Translations under genes and position numbers: made by a program
Origin: Deltaproteobacteria bacterium
Lineage (GTDB): Bacteria; Desulfobacterota; Syntrophia; Syntrophales; UBA2192
DNA: 32,029 nt
Assembly: GCA_012728915.1 (NCBI GenBank)
Contig: JAAYEC010000067.1
Location: forward strand, 1 to 32,029
Direction of reading: 5' to 3'
Shown: one piece after another, positions 7,324-14,608 of the stretch
Layout of the letters: each line of letters starts with the position of its first letter
Position numbering within the stretch: position 1 is the first letter of the stretch
Notes under the pieces: generated by a model
Databases searched by the model: none
The model's input: only the letters and a program-made list of their open reading frames with translations
Told to the model about the DNA's origin: nothing

Positions 7324-7767
7324 TCACTTGCACGGCCCCACCCACTTGCCGTTCATCTGCTGCGTCATCTCCATGGCGCCCCGCTTTCCGTCGGGCACGC
7401 GGACCTTGACGGCGCCCTCCATCGCGTCCCCCCTGTAGGTCACGGTTCCGCTGCTGATCACCGCACCCTCCGGGGCCGTGCACTCGATGACCCAGGAGAC
7501 CGTGTCCCCCTTCACCTCGCGCTTCACTTCCCTGCAGTTGGTCTGTCCCGGCTGCTCCTGCGTCTTGGGGACCATGTCCTTGTGGGTCAGGCAGTGCCTG
7601 TACGTCTGCGGGGGCATCGGCATTGGCATGCCCGGCATGTCCATCCTGATCGTGATCTCCCAGAGGCCTTCCTTCATGTTGGGGCCGCCCGGCCCGCCTC
7701 CACAGGCGGCAAGCGACGCAATAAGAATGGACACGACGGCGAGCGCGATCCGGTCTCTCCTGGGCAT
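7324..7767 (-). CDS. DUF3617 lipoprotein
   Basis: A 147-residue protein with a lipoprotein signal peptide: basic MPRRDR, hydrophobic core and the lipobox LAAC with Cys22. The mature part starts with KEGLWEITIRMDMPGMPM, carries a methionine/proline-rich stretch and four further cysteines spaced as in the DUF3617 family (RHCLT, TNCRE, IECTA, GPCK), which probably pair in the periplasm. The molecular role of DUF3617 is not known. A GAGGAGG ribosome site precedes the ATG. It lies 99 bases downstream of the CARDB-type gene on the same strand. A 6-bp inverted repeat (7293-7298/7309-7314) lies just after the stop but has no T tract. Confidence 0.85.
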   Translation of the reverse strand: MPRRDRIALAVVSILIASLAACGGGPGGPNMKEGLWEITIRMDMPGMPMPMPPQTYRHCLTHKDMVPKTQEQPGQTNCREVKREVKGDTVSWVIECTAPEGAVISSGTVTYRGDAMEGAVKVRVPDGKRGAMEMTQQMNGKWVGPCK

Positions 7768-7866
7768 GATGCATCCTCCTCGAAAATCTGTATTTCCAGC
7801 GTTGCTCGTCGGGGAAGGGGCCGCGTTCGGAATGCGGTGGCGGTCCCCCTTCGTGCCGCGGGATCG

Positions 7867-9315
7867 TCACCGCGGGCTGAGGGACTCTGCTTTCGCATTG
7901 TTCGTCCGGTCCCGGTCGTCGATCCGGCCCGTCGCGTCGATGACGGCCCCGACGGTTGCGGGGCCATTCAGCGGCACGTCGAGCACGTACACGACGGAGG
8001 CACCCTCCCGGGACAGGAGACGCTGCGGGTCGAAGGCCGACAGGGGAGCCATGGCCCAGGAACGACCGTTCTGGGTCAGCTGCAGGACGGGCTGGTCCGC
8101 GCCGGAGAGCTGCCAGAGCTCCGGGGGCACGGGACCGCCGAGGTTGCGGATCTCCACGTTCACGCGACGCGCGGCGTTGAGCCAGATACGGGTAACCGCC
8201 AGGTCGGGCCGGTTCTCGGCGCCGGTGGCGGGGCCGGCCGGGTCGGAGGCGGAGAGCGCCGATCCGGCTTCGCCGCGCTTGTGGCGCTGACGCTGCTGTC
8301 CGGGGGCGAGCCGCTCGGCCTTGCGGTTGTTTCGCGTGTTTCCCTCCACGAGGCGGCCGTCGGGGTCGATCACCGCCGTCACCTCCGCCTCTCGGTCCAC
8401 CGCGAGATCGCTCACATACCGCAGGGTCTGCCGCCCGCTCTTCGAGAGCTTCATGCCCGGGTCGAATTCCTGGAGCGGAACGCTTTTTCGTTCCTGTCCA
8501 TCCACTTTGAGGACCAGCCGGATCGACTTCTCCCGGGGGTCGTTCCACCGAACCGCCGGGACGCCCCTCATGCTCGCGCCCGCGATCACGACCATGACCC
8601 GGTTGGCCCCGTCGAGGCCCAGCGACTCGACAGACAGGTCGGCCTTGACCTCGTAGCCCTTCTCGATTTCGGGGTCCACCTCCCAGGCCGTGCCGGGATA
8701 GTCGATCAGAAGCTTCCCCTTCACCGTCTGGGACGAGAAGTTCTGCAGGATGACGAGGTACCGGCCGGCTGTCGCCGCCAGTTCCGGATGGTCCACGGCG
8801 TGGTCCAGGCCGCTCATGGGCATGGACGACTCCATGACCTTATGACCGTGGTAGTAGGCCGGGGGCTTCTTTTTTTTGTCTCCAGTGAAGACATGCGTGA
8901 TGTTTTTCAGGTATGTCACGACCTCGCCGATGATCTTTTCCGAGACCTTGACCATGGGGTGGATCTCCATCACCGACTGTGCCGTTTTCGCGACAGGCCG
9001 TACCGATCGGTAGATCTGATCCCAGAAACCGGACGGCGTCTTCTTGGGATCGAAGATCCGGGCATCCACAAGTGTCGCCCGTATGCGGTGCTGGGAGGGG
9101 CCGGACCCGGACTCTACGGACACGATGACGCGGACAAGGCCCGGGCGGGTCAACTCGACGGGGTAATACAGATCGAAGGGGTCGCTCTTCGATCCGCCAT
9201 AAAGGGTGAAGGCCTGGTGGTAGCGCGCGTTGTCGCCCCAGTCGGCGGCAGGGGCTGCGGCGGGCGACATCATGCAAGCCAAAGCGAGCAAGAGAACAAA
9301 AAGAGAGCGCTTCAT
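7867..9315 (-). CDS. Exported protein with two CARDB-like modules
   Basis: A 482-residue secreted protein. The start at 9315 has AGGAGGAGGA just upstream and begins MKRSLFVLLLALACMMSP, a signal peptide cleaved near APA-ADWG. An N-terminal beta-rich region (25-220) contains a Lys run at 147-150. Residues about 225-335 and 370-477 look like two CARDB (cell-adhesion-related, Ig-like) modules: each ends in the same pattern, AVIDPDGRLVEGNTRNN and AVIDATGRIDDRDRTNN, which is the usual VD-x-x-x-x-V-x-E-x-x-E-x-N-N motif. A basic linker (QRQRHKRGE) joins them. No catalytic residues are evident; a binding or structural envelope role is likely. It is the first gene of the minus-strand exported-protein group. 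Confidence 0.75.
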   Translation of the reverse strand: MKRSLFVLLLALACMMSPAAAPAADWGDNARYHQAFTLYGGSKSDPFDLYYPVELTRPGLVRVIVSVESGSGPSQHRIRATLVDARIFDPKKTPSGFWDQIYRSVRPVAKTAQSVMEIHPMVKVSEKIIGEVVTYLKNITHVFTGDKKKKPPAYYHGHKVMESSMPMSGLDHAVDHPELAATAGRYLVILQNFSSQTVKGKLLIDYPGTAWEVDPEIEKGYEVKADLSVESLGLDGANRVMVVIAGASMRGVPAVRWNDPREKSIRLVLKVDGQERKSVPLQEFDPGMKLSKSGRQTLRYVSDLAVDREAEVTAVIDPDGRLVEGNTRNNRKAERLAPGQQRQRHKRGEAGSALSASDPAGPATGAENRPDLAVTRIWLNAARRVNVEIRNLGGPVPPELWQLSGADQPVLQLTQNGRSWAMAPLSAFDPQRLLSREGASVVYVLDVPLNGPATVGAVIDATGRIDDRDRTNNAKAESLSPR

Positions 9316-9969
9316 GTCTTTCCTCCTCCTGAAAGATGGGCCTGCCTCGAGAGGCACGGCATTCCCGTCCAATGGATTCCATTCGTGAATCCAAGACCCT
9401 GCGACGCAACACCGGGCAAATGGCATGCCGTTCGTCGATTTGCCTTGCATGACGAAAACCTGGCGGGCCACTCCCGACAGAGGGAGCCGCGGTTTCGTCG
9501 GCCGGTGCCCGTGAAAAAATGAAACAAAAGCAAGAATCCGGCCAACCTGGACGGAATGGGAAAACCGGCGGCCTGGAACCAACCGGGAGGACGGCCGGCA
9601 CCGCAGAATGCAAGACGGGTCAAGTTTCGTGCATGGCCGTCCGATTGAGAACGGGAATCCTTTGCGCCGATCGAGGCCGCGACGCCAGGCAGTGCGGCAC
9701 TTGGAAAGGAACGTGCGGCGGGAAGTTCAAGGAAAGGGGCAAACTTTCACGGTCCTTGCATGTCGGATGTCGAGCCTGTCCACATGCATCGGCTTTCGCG
9801 GCAGGAACACGTCCGTTCGCGCGGGTATCCGATCCGGTTCGGCCCTTGTGACCCGGCGTCCTCACACGCCGCGCCGGGGCACGGGCAAGCGTCAAGCAAC
9901 CGTCGGACAGAGCCGGTATTGCGGCAGGCAGGGAGTCAAGGTTCGTGCGGTTTGCGGGAGGGATTCGCA
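9316..9969. other. Long divergent intergenic region without a recognisable gene
   Basis: About 650 bases lie between the CARDB-type gene and the caspase-operon promoter. Open frames exist on both strands but none has a ribosome site with a protein-like sequence. Two overlapping small dyads (AATGGA-T-TCCATT at 9371-9383 and GGATTC...GAATCC at 9374-9392) lie about 60 bases ahead of the minus-strand gene and could bind a regulator. I see no riboswitch or RNA gene pattern. Confidence 0.5.
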
Positions 9970-9998
9970 TTGACAGGGACAAACCGATTTTCTATACT
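9970..9998 (+). promoter_or_regulatory. Strong sigma70-type promoter of the DUF4384-caspase operon
   Basis: TTGACA (9970-9975) and TATACT (9993-9998) are spaced by exactly 17 bases. Transcription would start near 10005, leaving a leader of about 120 bases before the first gene at 10128. Confidence 0.75.
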
Positions 9999-10048
9999 TC
10001 CCGCAGCTTTTCGAGGGTCGCCGGCTGCGGTGGGAAGGGTTGAGATGC

Positions 10049-10080
10049 CGCAGGCCCGGCAGGTGCCGGGTCTGCGTTTC
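10049..10080 (+). promoter_or_regulatory. Attenuator-like hairpin in the caspase-operon leader
   Basis: CGCAGGCCCGGC (10049-10060) pairs with GCCGGGTCTGCG (10065-10076) around an AGGT loop: a 12-bp stem with one G-T pair, followed by TTTC. It sits inside the leader between the promoter and the first gene. The T run is short, so it may be a weak terminator, an RNA-stabilising stem or a pause site rather than a full attenuator. Confidence 0.5.
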
Positions 10081-10127
10081 TGCAGCATACGAAAAAGGAA
10101 GACACAGATTCACAGGGAGGTTGCAGC

Positions 10128-11027
10128 ATGATGAGAAAGCATTGGGCGTTTCTCGCGGTCCTGACGTTCGTCTGCGCCATGATTCTCGTTCCCATGGCGG
10201 CGGACGCCCAGAAATCCCCCAAGGGGGCAAAGGCGATCTTTGACAGCGGCGACGGCGCGTCCGTACGGATGTCCTCCGGCGGGCCCGCACCGGCCGCGGC
10301 GACGGCGCCGGCAGCGGAGAAGTACGTCGGCATTTCCTACAAGATTGCGCTCATGAAGCCCAACGGCGATTTTTCGGTCGTCCCGAGGACGCGGACCTTC
10401 AAGTCCGGCGAACGGATCAAACTGCTCGTCCGCACGAACCGGGCGGGCTACCTCACGATCATGAACATCGGCCCCACGGGCAACACGCACGTGCTCTTCA
10501 ACGAGTACGTGGAGGCCAAGCAGCTCTACGAGATCCCCAAGGCGACCTCCCTGAGGTTTGCCGGCGCGCCCGGCACCGAGAAGGTCATGATCATGCTGTC
10601 CAACAACCAGAACCCGATCGTGGGCGGGCAGTCGACCACCGTCGCCAGCGCTCCTCCCATGGCGCCCCCGGCTGCCCCGCCGGCCATGCCTCCCCCTGCC
10701 GGCGATCCGGCAGGCTCTATGCCTCCGAGCATGCCTCCGCCTCCTCCCGGCCCCGTGGTGGACGCCGGCAGCAGCCTGCCCCCGCCCCCGCCGATGGCCA
10801 TTGCCAGCAGCATGCAGGGCTCCAAGGACATCGTGATGGAAGACCAGAACAGGACGGGCTATGCCGTGATCTCCCCCAAGGCGGGCTGGAAGCCCTCGGC
10901 CAAGGGGACCAAGGACATCATGCTGGAGAGCGATGTCCGCGACGGCAGCAACTACGGTGTCGTGCCGGCCTCGGCGATCGACGAGGGGGGCATCCTCACC
11001 CTGGACCTCAAGCTGACGCATCGGTAA
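10128..11027 (+). CDS. Secreted DUF4384 protein with proline-rich linker
   Basis: A 299-residue exported protein, first gene of the caspase operon. A signal peptide ends near ADA-Q (residue 27). Residues about 66-160 match the DUF4384 pattern (SGERIKLLVRTNRAGYLTI, then NIGPTGNTHVLFN), a beta-sandwich domain known mainly from proteins linked to bacterial caspases and kinases; its function is unknown. A Pro/Met/Ala-rich linker (176-222) follows. The C-terminus holds two copies of a short unit, KDIVMEDQ at 233 and KDIMLESD at 262, each followed by a Tyr-x-V segment; the same peptide occurs in the caspase two genes downstream. AGGGAGG precedes the ATG by 7 bases. The next gene is 16 bases away. 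Confidence 0.8.
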   Translation: MMRKHWAFLAVLTFVCAMILVPMAADAQKSPKGAKAIFDSGDGASVRMSSGGPAPAAATAPAAEKYVGISYKIALMKPNGDFSVVPRTRTFKSGERIKLLVRTNRAGYLTIMNIGPTGNTHVLFNEYVEAKQLYEIPKATSLRFAGAPGTEKVMIMLSNNQNPIVGGQSTTVASAPPMAPPAAPPAMPPPAGDPAGSMPPSMPPPPPGPVVDAGSSLPPPPPMAIASSMQGSKDIVMEDQNRTGYAVISPKAGWKPSAKGTKDIMLESDVRDGSNYGVVPASAIDEGGILTLDLKLTHR

Positions 11028-11043
11028 AAGGGGAGGGCTCTTC

Positions 11044-11787
11044 ATGAACGTCTTTCGCATCAAAACGCTCAGCCTGCTGATGGTCTGCGTCTTCCTGCTG
11101 TCCTCCTGCGCGTCGGTTCTTCCCGACCCGTCGCAGATCCGGACGGAGGAAGAGCGGATCGACGCCCGCAACAAGTGCATCGCCATGTACACGGCGGGAG
11201 GCGCCGCGGCGGGCGCCCTGGCAGGCGCCCTGATCGGCGGCGACTGGAAGGCCGCGGGCATCGGCGCCCTGGTGGGCGGGGGGTTCGGGTTTCTCGTGGC
11301 CTGGGGCCACTGCCTGAGCCTCTACTCGACCCTCCAGAGCACCCCCGTGGCGGGCTACCAGCAGACGGCCCAGCAGGTGGGCTACAACCCCTCCCAGGGC
11401 AACGTGACCAAGATCCAGGGATTCAACGTGACCCCGGGGTCGATCACCCCCGGCAAGACGGTCAACCTGGGCGGTTCCTACTACGTCATGGCGCCCCAGG
11501 GCTCCAAGGAGATGAAGGTAACCGAGACGCGCTACGTGAAGTTCTTCGACACGTCGAAGAACGAGTGGACGAACCTCGGGGCCGTGGACCAGGAGATTAC
11601 GGCGGCGCCGGGACTCCGCAAGGCCGACGGCAAGTTCGACATCCCCAAGGACGTCCCCGAGGGGAAGTACCGGATCGGCTTCAAGGTGGCCTCGGCGGGC
11701 AAGGAAGACGTCGTCGAGCGCGACCTTACCGTGAAGAAGGGCACCGCGTCCCTGCCGGTCCACATCGCCTGGAGCGAGAACCGCTGA
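11044..11787 (+). CDS. Glycine-zipper lipoprotein
   Basis: A 247-residue lipoprotein: signal peptide ending in the lipobox LSSC (Cys22). Residues about 50-85 are a glycine zipper (AGGAAAGALAGALIGG, then GIGALVGGGFGF), which forms paired membrane-inserting helices in outer-membrane proteins of the Gly-zipper families. The C-terminal half (about 115-245) is a beta-rich domain with no recognised family, ending in an Ig-like strand pattern (GKYRIGFKV, ERDLTVKK). GGGGAGGG lies 6 bases before the ATG. It lies 16 bases after the DUF4384 gene and 25 bases before the caspase gene, so it is almost certainly co-transcribed and would place part of the system at the outer membrane. Confidence 0.75.
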   Translation: MNVFRIKTLSLLMVCVFLLSSCASVLPDPSQIRTEEERIDARNKCIAMYTAGGAAAGALAGALIGGDWKAAGIGALVGGGFGFLVAWGHCLSLYSTLQSTPVAGYQQTAQQVGYNPSQGNVTKIQGFNVTPGSITPGKTVNLGGSYYVMAPQGSKEMKVTETRYVKFFDTSKNEWTNLGAVDQEITAAPGLRKADGKFDIPKDVPEGKYRIGFKVASAGKEDVVERDLTVKKGTASLPVHIAWSENR

Positions 11788-11812
11788 CGACTGACCACCA
11801 AGGGAGCCCATC

Positions 11813-13054
11813 ATGACAAAACGGGTCGCCATCGCGATGATCGTTCTGGCTGCGGCCATGGCGGCGCTCGCGCCGGGCGCCGCCATGGCGCAGTCCGCCG
11901 TGACGGACGCGCACATCCAGCAGGTCAACCGGCTCTTTGCGCAGAACGGCGTGCCCGGCGGGCGCGTCGAGCTCGACTCCTACGGGCGGCTGGAGCTCAA
12001 GGGGGAATACGAAGACGAAGTCCAGGTGGACCGGGCCTTTTCCCTGGCCCAGACCGTCGTGGGCGTGAAGTGGGTCTCGCCCGTCACGCCGGAGAACGTC
12101 AAGGTCAAGGAGTGGGAGAAGAGGCTCGGCTCGCTGTTCAGCCGCGCCGCCGTGCTGCAGCCGGGCGTGCGGGGGGACGGCCCCGTGGGTCCGATCCGCA
12201 ACCGCTACGGCCTCGTCGTCGGCGTCGGGAAGTTCAGAAACGGCATCACGCCCCTGCAGTTCGCCGTGAGGGACGCGAACCTCTTCTACCGGTTCCTCAT
12301 CGAGCAGGCGGGGTTCGCGAAGAACAACACCTATTTCCTTGCGGACCAGAACGCCACGTCCTCCAACGTCGTCCGCTACCTCAACGGCATCCGCAGCGCC
12401 GCGAAGGAGGACGACCTGGTCGTGGTTTACATGAGCAGCCACGGGACCCCTCCGGACAAGTTCGGGGGCGTCTACATCGTGACCTACGACACGGAGGTCA
12501 AACCCCGCGAGCGCGTCTGGCACACCTCGGTGGCCGAAAGCGCGCTGAAGGACTTCGTGGAGAATCTCAAGGCCAGGCGTCTCGTGATGATCCTCGACAC
12601 GTGCTACTCCAACGGCGCTTACCGGGCCATCCCGGGCTTCCTGCCGCCTGGCGGAAAATCGCTCGGCGTCGGCGACGCGGACGAGGGCTACGGGGTTTCC
12701 ACGGCCCAGGGCAAGAGGCTCTTCGGGGCCAAGGACATCGTCCTGGAGGACCAGCCGCGGCCGTCTGCGTCAACGGCGAAGAGCCTGGGTCCGCAGGAGA
12801 CCTACGGGAAGGTGCTCATCAGCGCAAGCAGCGCGGGCGAGAAATCCTGGGAGTCGGACCAGCTGCGCAGCAGCGTCTTCACCTACTACTTCGTGGACGG
12901 GATGAAGCGCCACGACGGCTCGGTGAAGGACGCCTTCGACTATTCGAAGCCCCGCACCCTGCAGCGCGTGCAGCAGGAGAAGGGGGCCGAGATCACCCAG
13001 ACCCCGCAGGCCATGGCCACCAACGAGAACTGGAACATGAAAGTGAAACGATAG
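11813..13054 (+). CDS. Secreted BON-caspase (peptidase C14) fusion protein
   Basis: A 413-residue exported caspase-like cysteine protease. A signal peptide runs to AMA-Q (residue 26). Residues 30-95 look like a BON domain (GRLELKGEYEDEVQVDRA, ending GVKWVSPVTP), usually a lipid- or envelope-binding module. The caspase p20 fold begins at RYGLVVGVGKF (131-141); the catalytic dyad is visible as His210 in YMSSHG and Cys264 in LDTCYSNG. The p10-like strand is VLISASSAGEKSWESDQ with VFTYYFVDGM. An insert with KDIVLEDQ (307-314) is shared with the DUF4384 protein. Prokaryotic caspases of this kind usually cleave after Arg or Lys; the substrate here is unknown. GGGAG precedes the ATG. Export, rather than cytoplasmic location, argues against a suicide-defence role. 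Confidence 0.88.
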   Translation: MTKRVAIAMIVLAAAMAALAPGAAMAQSAVTDAHIQQVNRLFAQNGVPGGRVELDSYGRLELKGEYEDEVQVDRAFSLAQTVVGVKWVSPVTPENVKVKEWEKRLGSLFSRAAVLQPGVRGDGPVGPIRNRYGLVVGVGKFRNGITPLQFAVRDANLFYRFLIEQAGFAKNNTYFLADQNATSSNVVRYLNGIRSAAKEDDLVVVYMSSHGTPPDKFGGVYIVTYDTEVKPRERVWHTSVAESALKDFVENLKARRLVMILDTCYSNGAYRAIPGFLPPGGKSLGVGDADEGYGVSTAQGKRLFGAKDIVLEDQPRPSASTAKSLGPQETYGKVLISASSAGEKSWESDQLRSSVFTYYFVDGMKRHDGSVKDAFDYSKPRTLQRVQQEKGAEITQTPQAMATNENWNMKVKR

Positions 13055-13083
13055 ACGAAACGGATCCGAAAGGAGGAGCATTC

Positions 13084-13698
13084 ATGAAGAGAACGATCAT
13101 CGCGTCCCTTGCCCTTGTCGGGCTCCTTGCCCTCGGCGCAGCCGGGTGCGGGCAGCAGTCCTCACCCCCTCCGCCCCCGCCCCCGCCTCCGCCTCCGGCG
13201 GCGCAGGCGCCCGCGCCGGCAGCCCCGGCCCCGGCGGCGGACCCCGGCCAGCCGTCCCTGGAAGTGACGCAGCACCTCAAGCAGGGCATGGCCTACGTCA
13301 GCACGGCCAAGAACGCGAACTCGCCGGCCATCTTCAACGAGAACATCAGCAACGCGATCAACGAGTTCTCCAACGCGATCAAGAAGGATCCCGGCTACGC
13401 CACGGCCTACTCGAACCGTTCCGTGGCCTACATGATGCAGAAGAAGTACAACCTCGCCCTCGACGACCTCAAGAAGGCGAAGGAACTCAAGCCGAACGAC
13501 CCGGCCGTCCGGTACAACATGGCCTCGTGCCATTCCATGATGGGCAACGTGGACCTGGCCTTCGTCGAGCTCGATGCCGCCCTGGCCAACGGGTTCAACG
13601 ACTACGACTCCCTCCGGAGGGACCCCGACCTCGCCAACATGAGGAAGCACCCGGACTGGAGGAAGACGCTCGAGAAGTACAAGGTGTTCATCAACTAG
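13084..13698 (+). CDS. TPR lipoprotein with polyproline stretch
   Basis: A 204-residue lipoprotein, last gene of the caspase operon. The signal peptide ends with the lipobox GAAGC (Cys22). Eleven consecutive prolines (28-38) and a Pro/Ala segment follow, probably spanning the periplasm or peptidoglycan. From about 60 to 165 there are tetratricopeptide repeats (AINEFSNAIKKDPGYATAY, then LDDLKKAKELKPNDPAVRY), a protein-binding scaffold. The start at 13084 is chosen for AGGAGG 7 bases upstream; the same frame is open further upstream inside the caspase gene but that part is not protein-like. A strong terminator follows after 84 bases. Confidence 0.85.
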   Translation: MKRTIIASLALVGLLALGAAGCGQQSSPPPPPPPPPPPAAQAPAPAAPAPAADPGQPSLEVTQHLKQGMAYVSTAKNANSPAIFNENISNAINEFSNAIKKDPGYATAYSNRSVAYMMQKKYNLALDDLKKAKELKPNDPAVRYNMASCHSMMGNVDLAFVELDAALANGFNDYDSLRRDPDLANMRKHPDWRKTLEKYKVFIN

Positions 13699-13782
13699 GC
13701 CGAGGGGCCGATCCCGCACGCGGCCGGCGCGATCCGGAAACCGGGACGCGACGCTGCCTGGCACGCGGTCCTGACTGCCCGC

Positions 13783-13817
13783 GCCCTGTCCGGCCCCGAG
13801 CCGGGCAGGGCATTTTT
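13783..13817 (+). terminator. Rho-independent terminator of the caspase operon
   Basis: GCCCTGTCCGGC (13783-13794) pairs with GCCGGGCAGGGC (13800-13811), a 12-bp stem with one G-T pair and a 5-base loop, followed directly by ATTTTT. This is the best terminator in the window and closes the four-gene unit. Confidence 0.85.
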
Positions 13818-13844
13818 CATCGAAGACCCGACGGGAGCGCTCCC

Positions 13845-14483
13845 ATGAACAGAGGGATCTTTCTTTTCGCGATCCTGTGTGTTGCTGTTGCAGCCAACGC
13901 CGGTGCGGCCGAGCGTGCAGCCTCGGATCCTGCGGCGGGGCGCCCGGCCGTCGCCGAGGAGACGGAACGGCAGAAACTCGCCCTGCGGCGCGCCGTCGCA
14001 GCGGGAATGCGGGACGAAGCCTATGCCCTCCAGCAGAAAGGGCAGATCCGGGACGCTGTCATCCGCTACCGTCAAAGCCTCGTGTACTGGCCGGACACGG
14101 GCCTCGAGGCCTACGTCGCGCCGCTCGAGCGCAGATCCGGGTTCCAGCTCACGCAGTACAGGCCGGAAGCGCGGCAGGCCGCGGCTGCAGCCCCGACGGC
14201 GCGCGCCTACGCCACGGTGCGAAACCGTTCGGCGCACGACATCACCCTCGCGGTCCGCGGGGAGGCGCCCGAAGCGGCAACGACGGTGCGGGCGGGCGAG
14301 ATCCGGATCCGGCCCGTCTGCCCGGGCGCCGCGGGGGAGGTTACCTTCGAGGTCTCGCGCGGCGGGCAGATCCTCGAGACGCGGACCTGGAAAGGCAGCC
14401 CGGGCTCCCCGGGCGTCGTTCCGGTCCTGCTCTACGATGATGCCCTGCAGGGCAGGCTCTTCGTCATGACGGGACTCCGCTAG
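13845..14483 (+). CDS. Exported protein with a short TPR-like segment, unknown function
   Basis: A 212-residue protein with a signal peptide (FLFAILCVAVAANAGA, cleavage near AGA-A). Residues about 45-85 form a helical TPR-like unit (LQQKGQIRDAVIRYRQSLVY). The C-terminal half is beta-rich and resembles a small carbohydrate- or metal-binding sandwich (TVRNRSAHDITLAVRGEAP), but I recognise no family. The start ATG directly follows the perfect palindrome GGGAGCGCTCCC, whose GGGAG half is the only ribosome site. It lies after the caspase-operon terminator, so it probably has separate transcription. No promoter was clear in the 27 bases between terminator and ATG; read-through is possible. Confidence 0.65.
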   Translation: MNRGIFLFAILCVAVAANAGAAERAASDPAAGRPAVAEETERQKLALRRAVAAGMRDEAYALQQKGQIRDAVIRYRQSLVYWPDTGLEAYVAPLERRSGFQLTQYRPEARQAAAAAPTARAYATVRNRSAHDITLAVRGEAPEAATTVRAGEIRIRPVCPGAAGEVTFEVSRGGQILETRTWKGSPGSPGVVPVLLYDDALQGRLFVMTGLR

Positions 14484-14608
14484 CGCCGCGGGAACCCGGG
14501 GGCGAAGCACGGTCCGGACGTCCGGTGGGGGGACATTGAGCAGCCTGGGGGGAAGGAACGCGGAGCGGACGCCGCGTGGATCGAAAACGATGAGTTGAGG
14601 AGTATTGC

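Noticed and set aside
9316-9969. Riboswitch or small RNA in the long divergent spacer
   Set aside because: A GGGCAAAC stretch near 9736 recalled a GEMM leader, but the other conserved parts of that fold are missing and no convincing fold or start was found.
10128-13698. Caspase operon as a known phage-defence system (CBASS, gasdermin or type III CRISPR-caspase)
   Set aside because: No cyclase, gasdermin, CARF or Cas gene is nearby and all products are exported, whereas those systems act in the cytoplasm.
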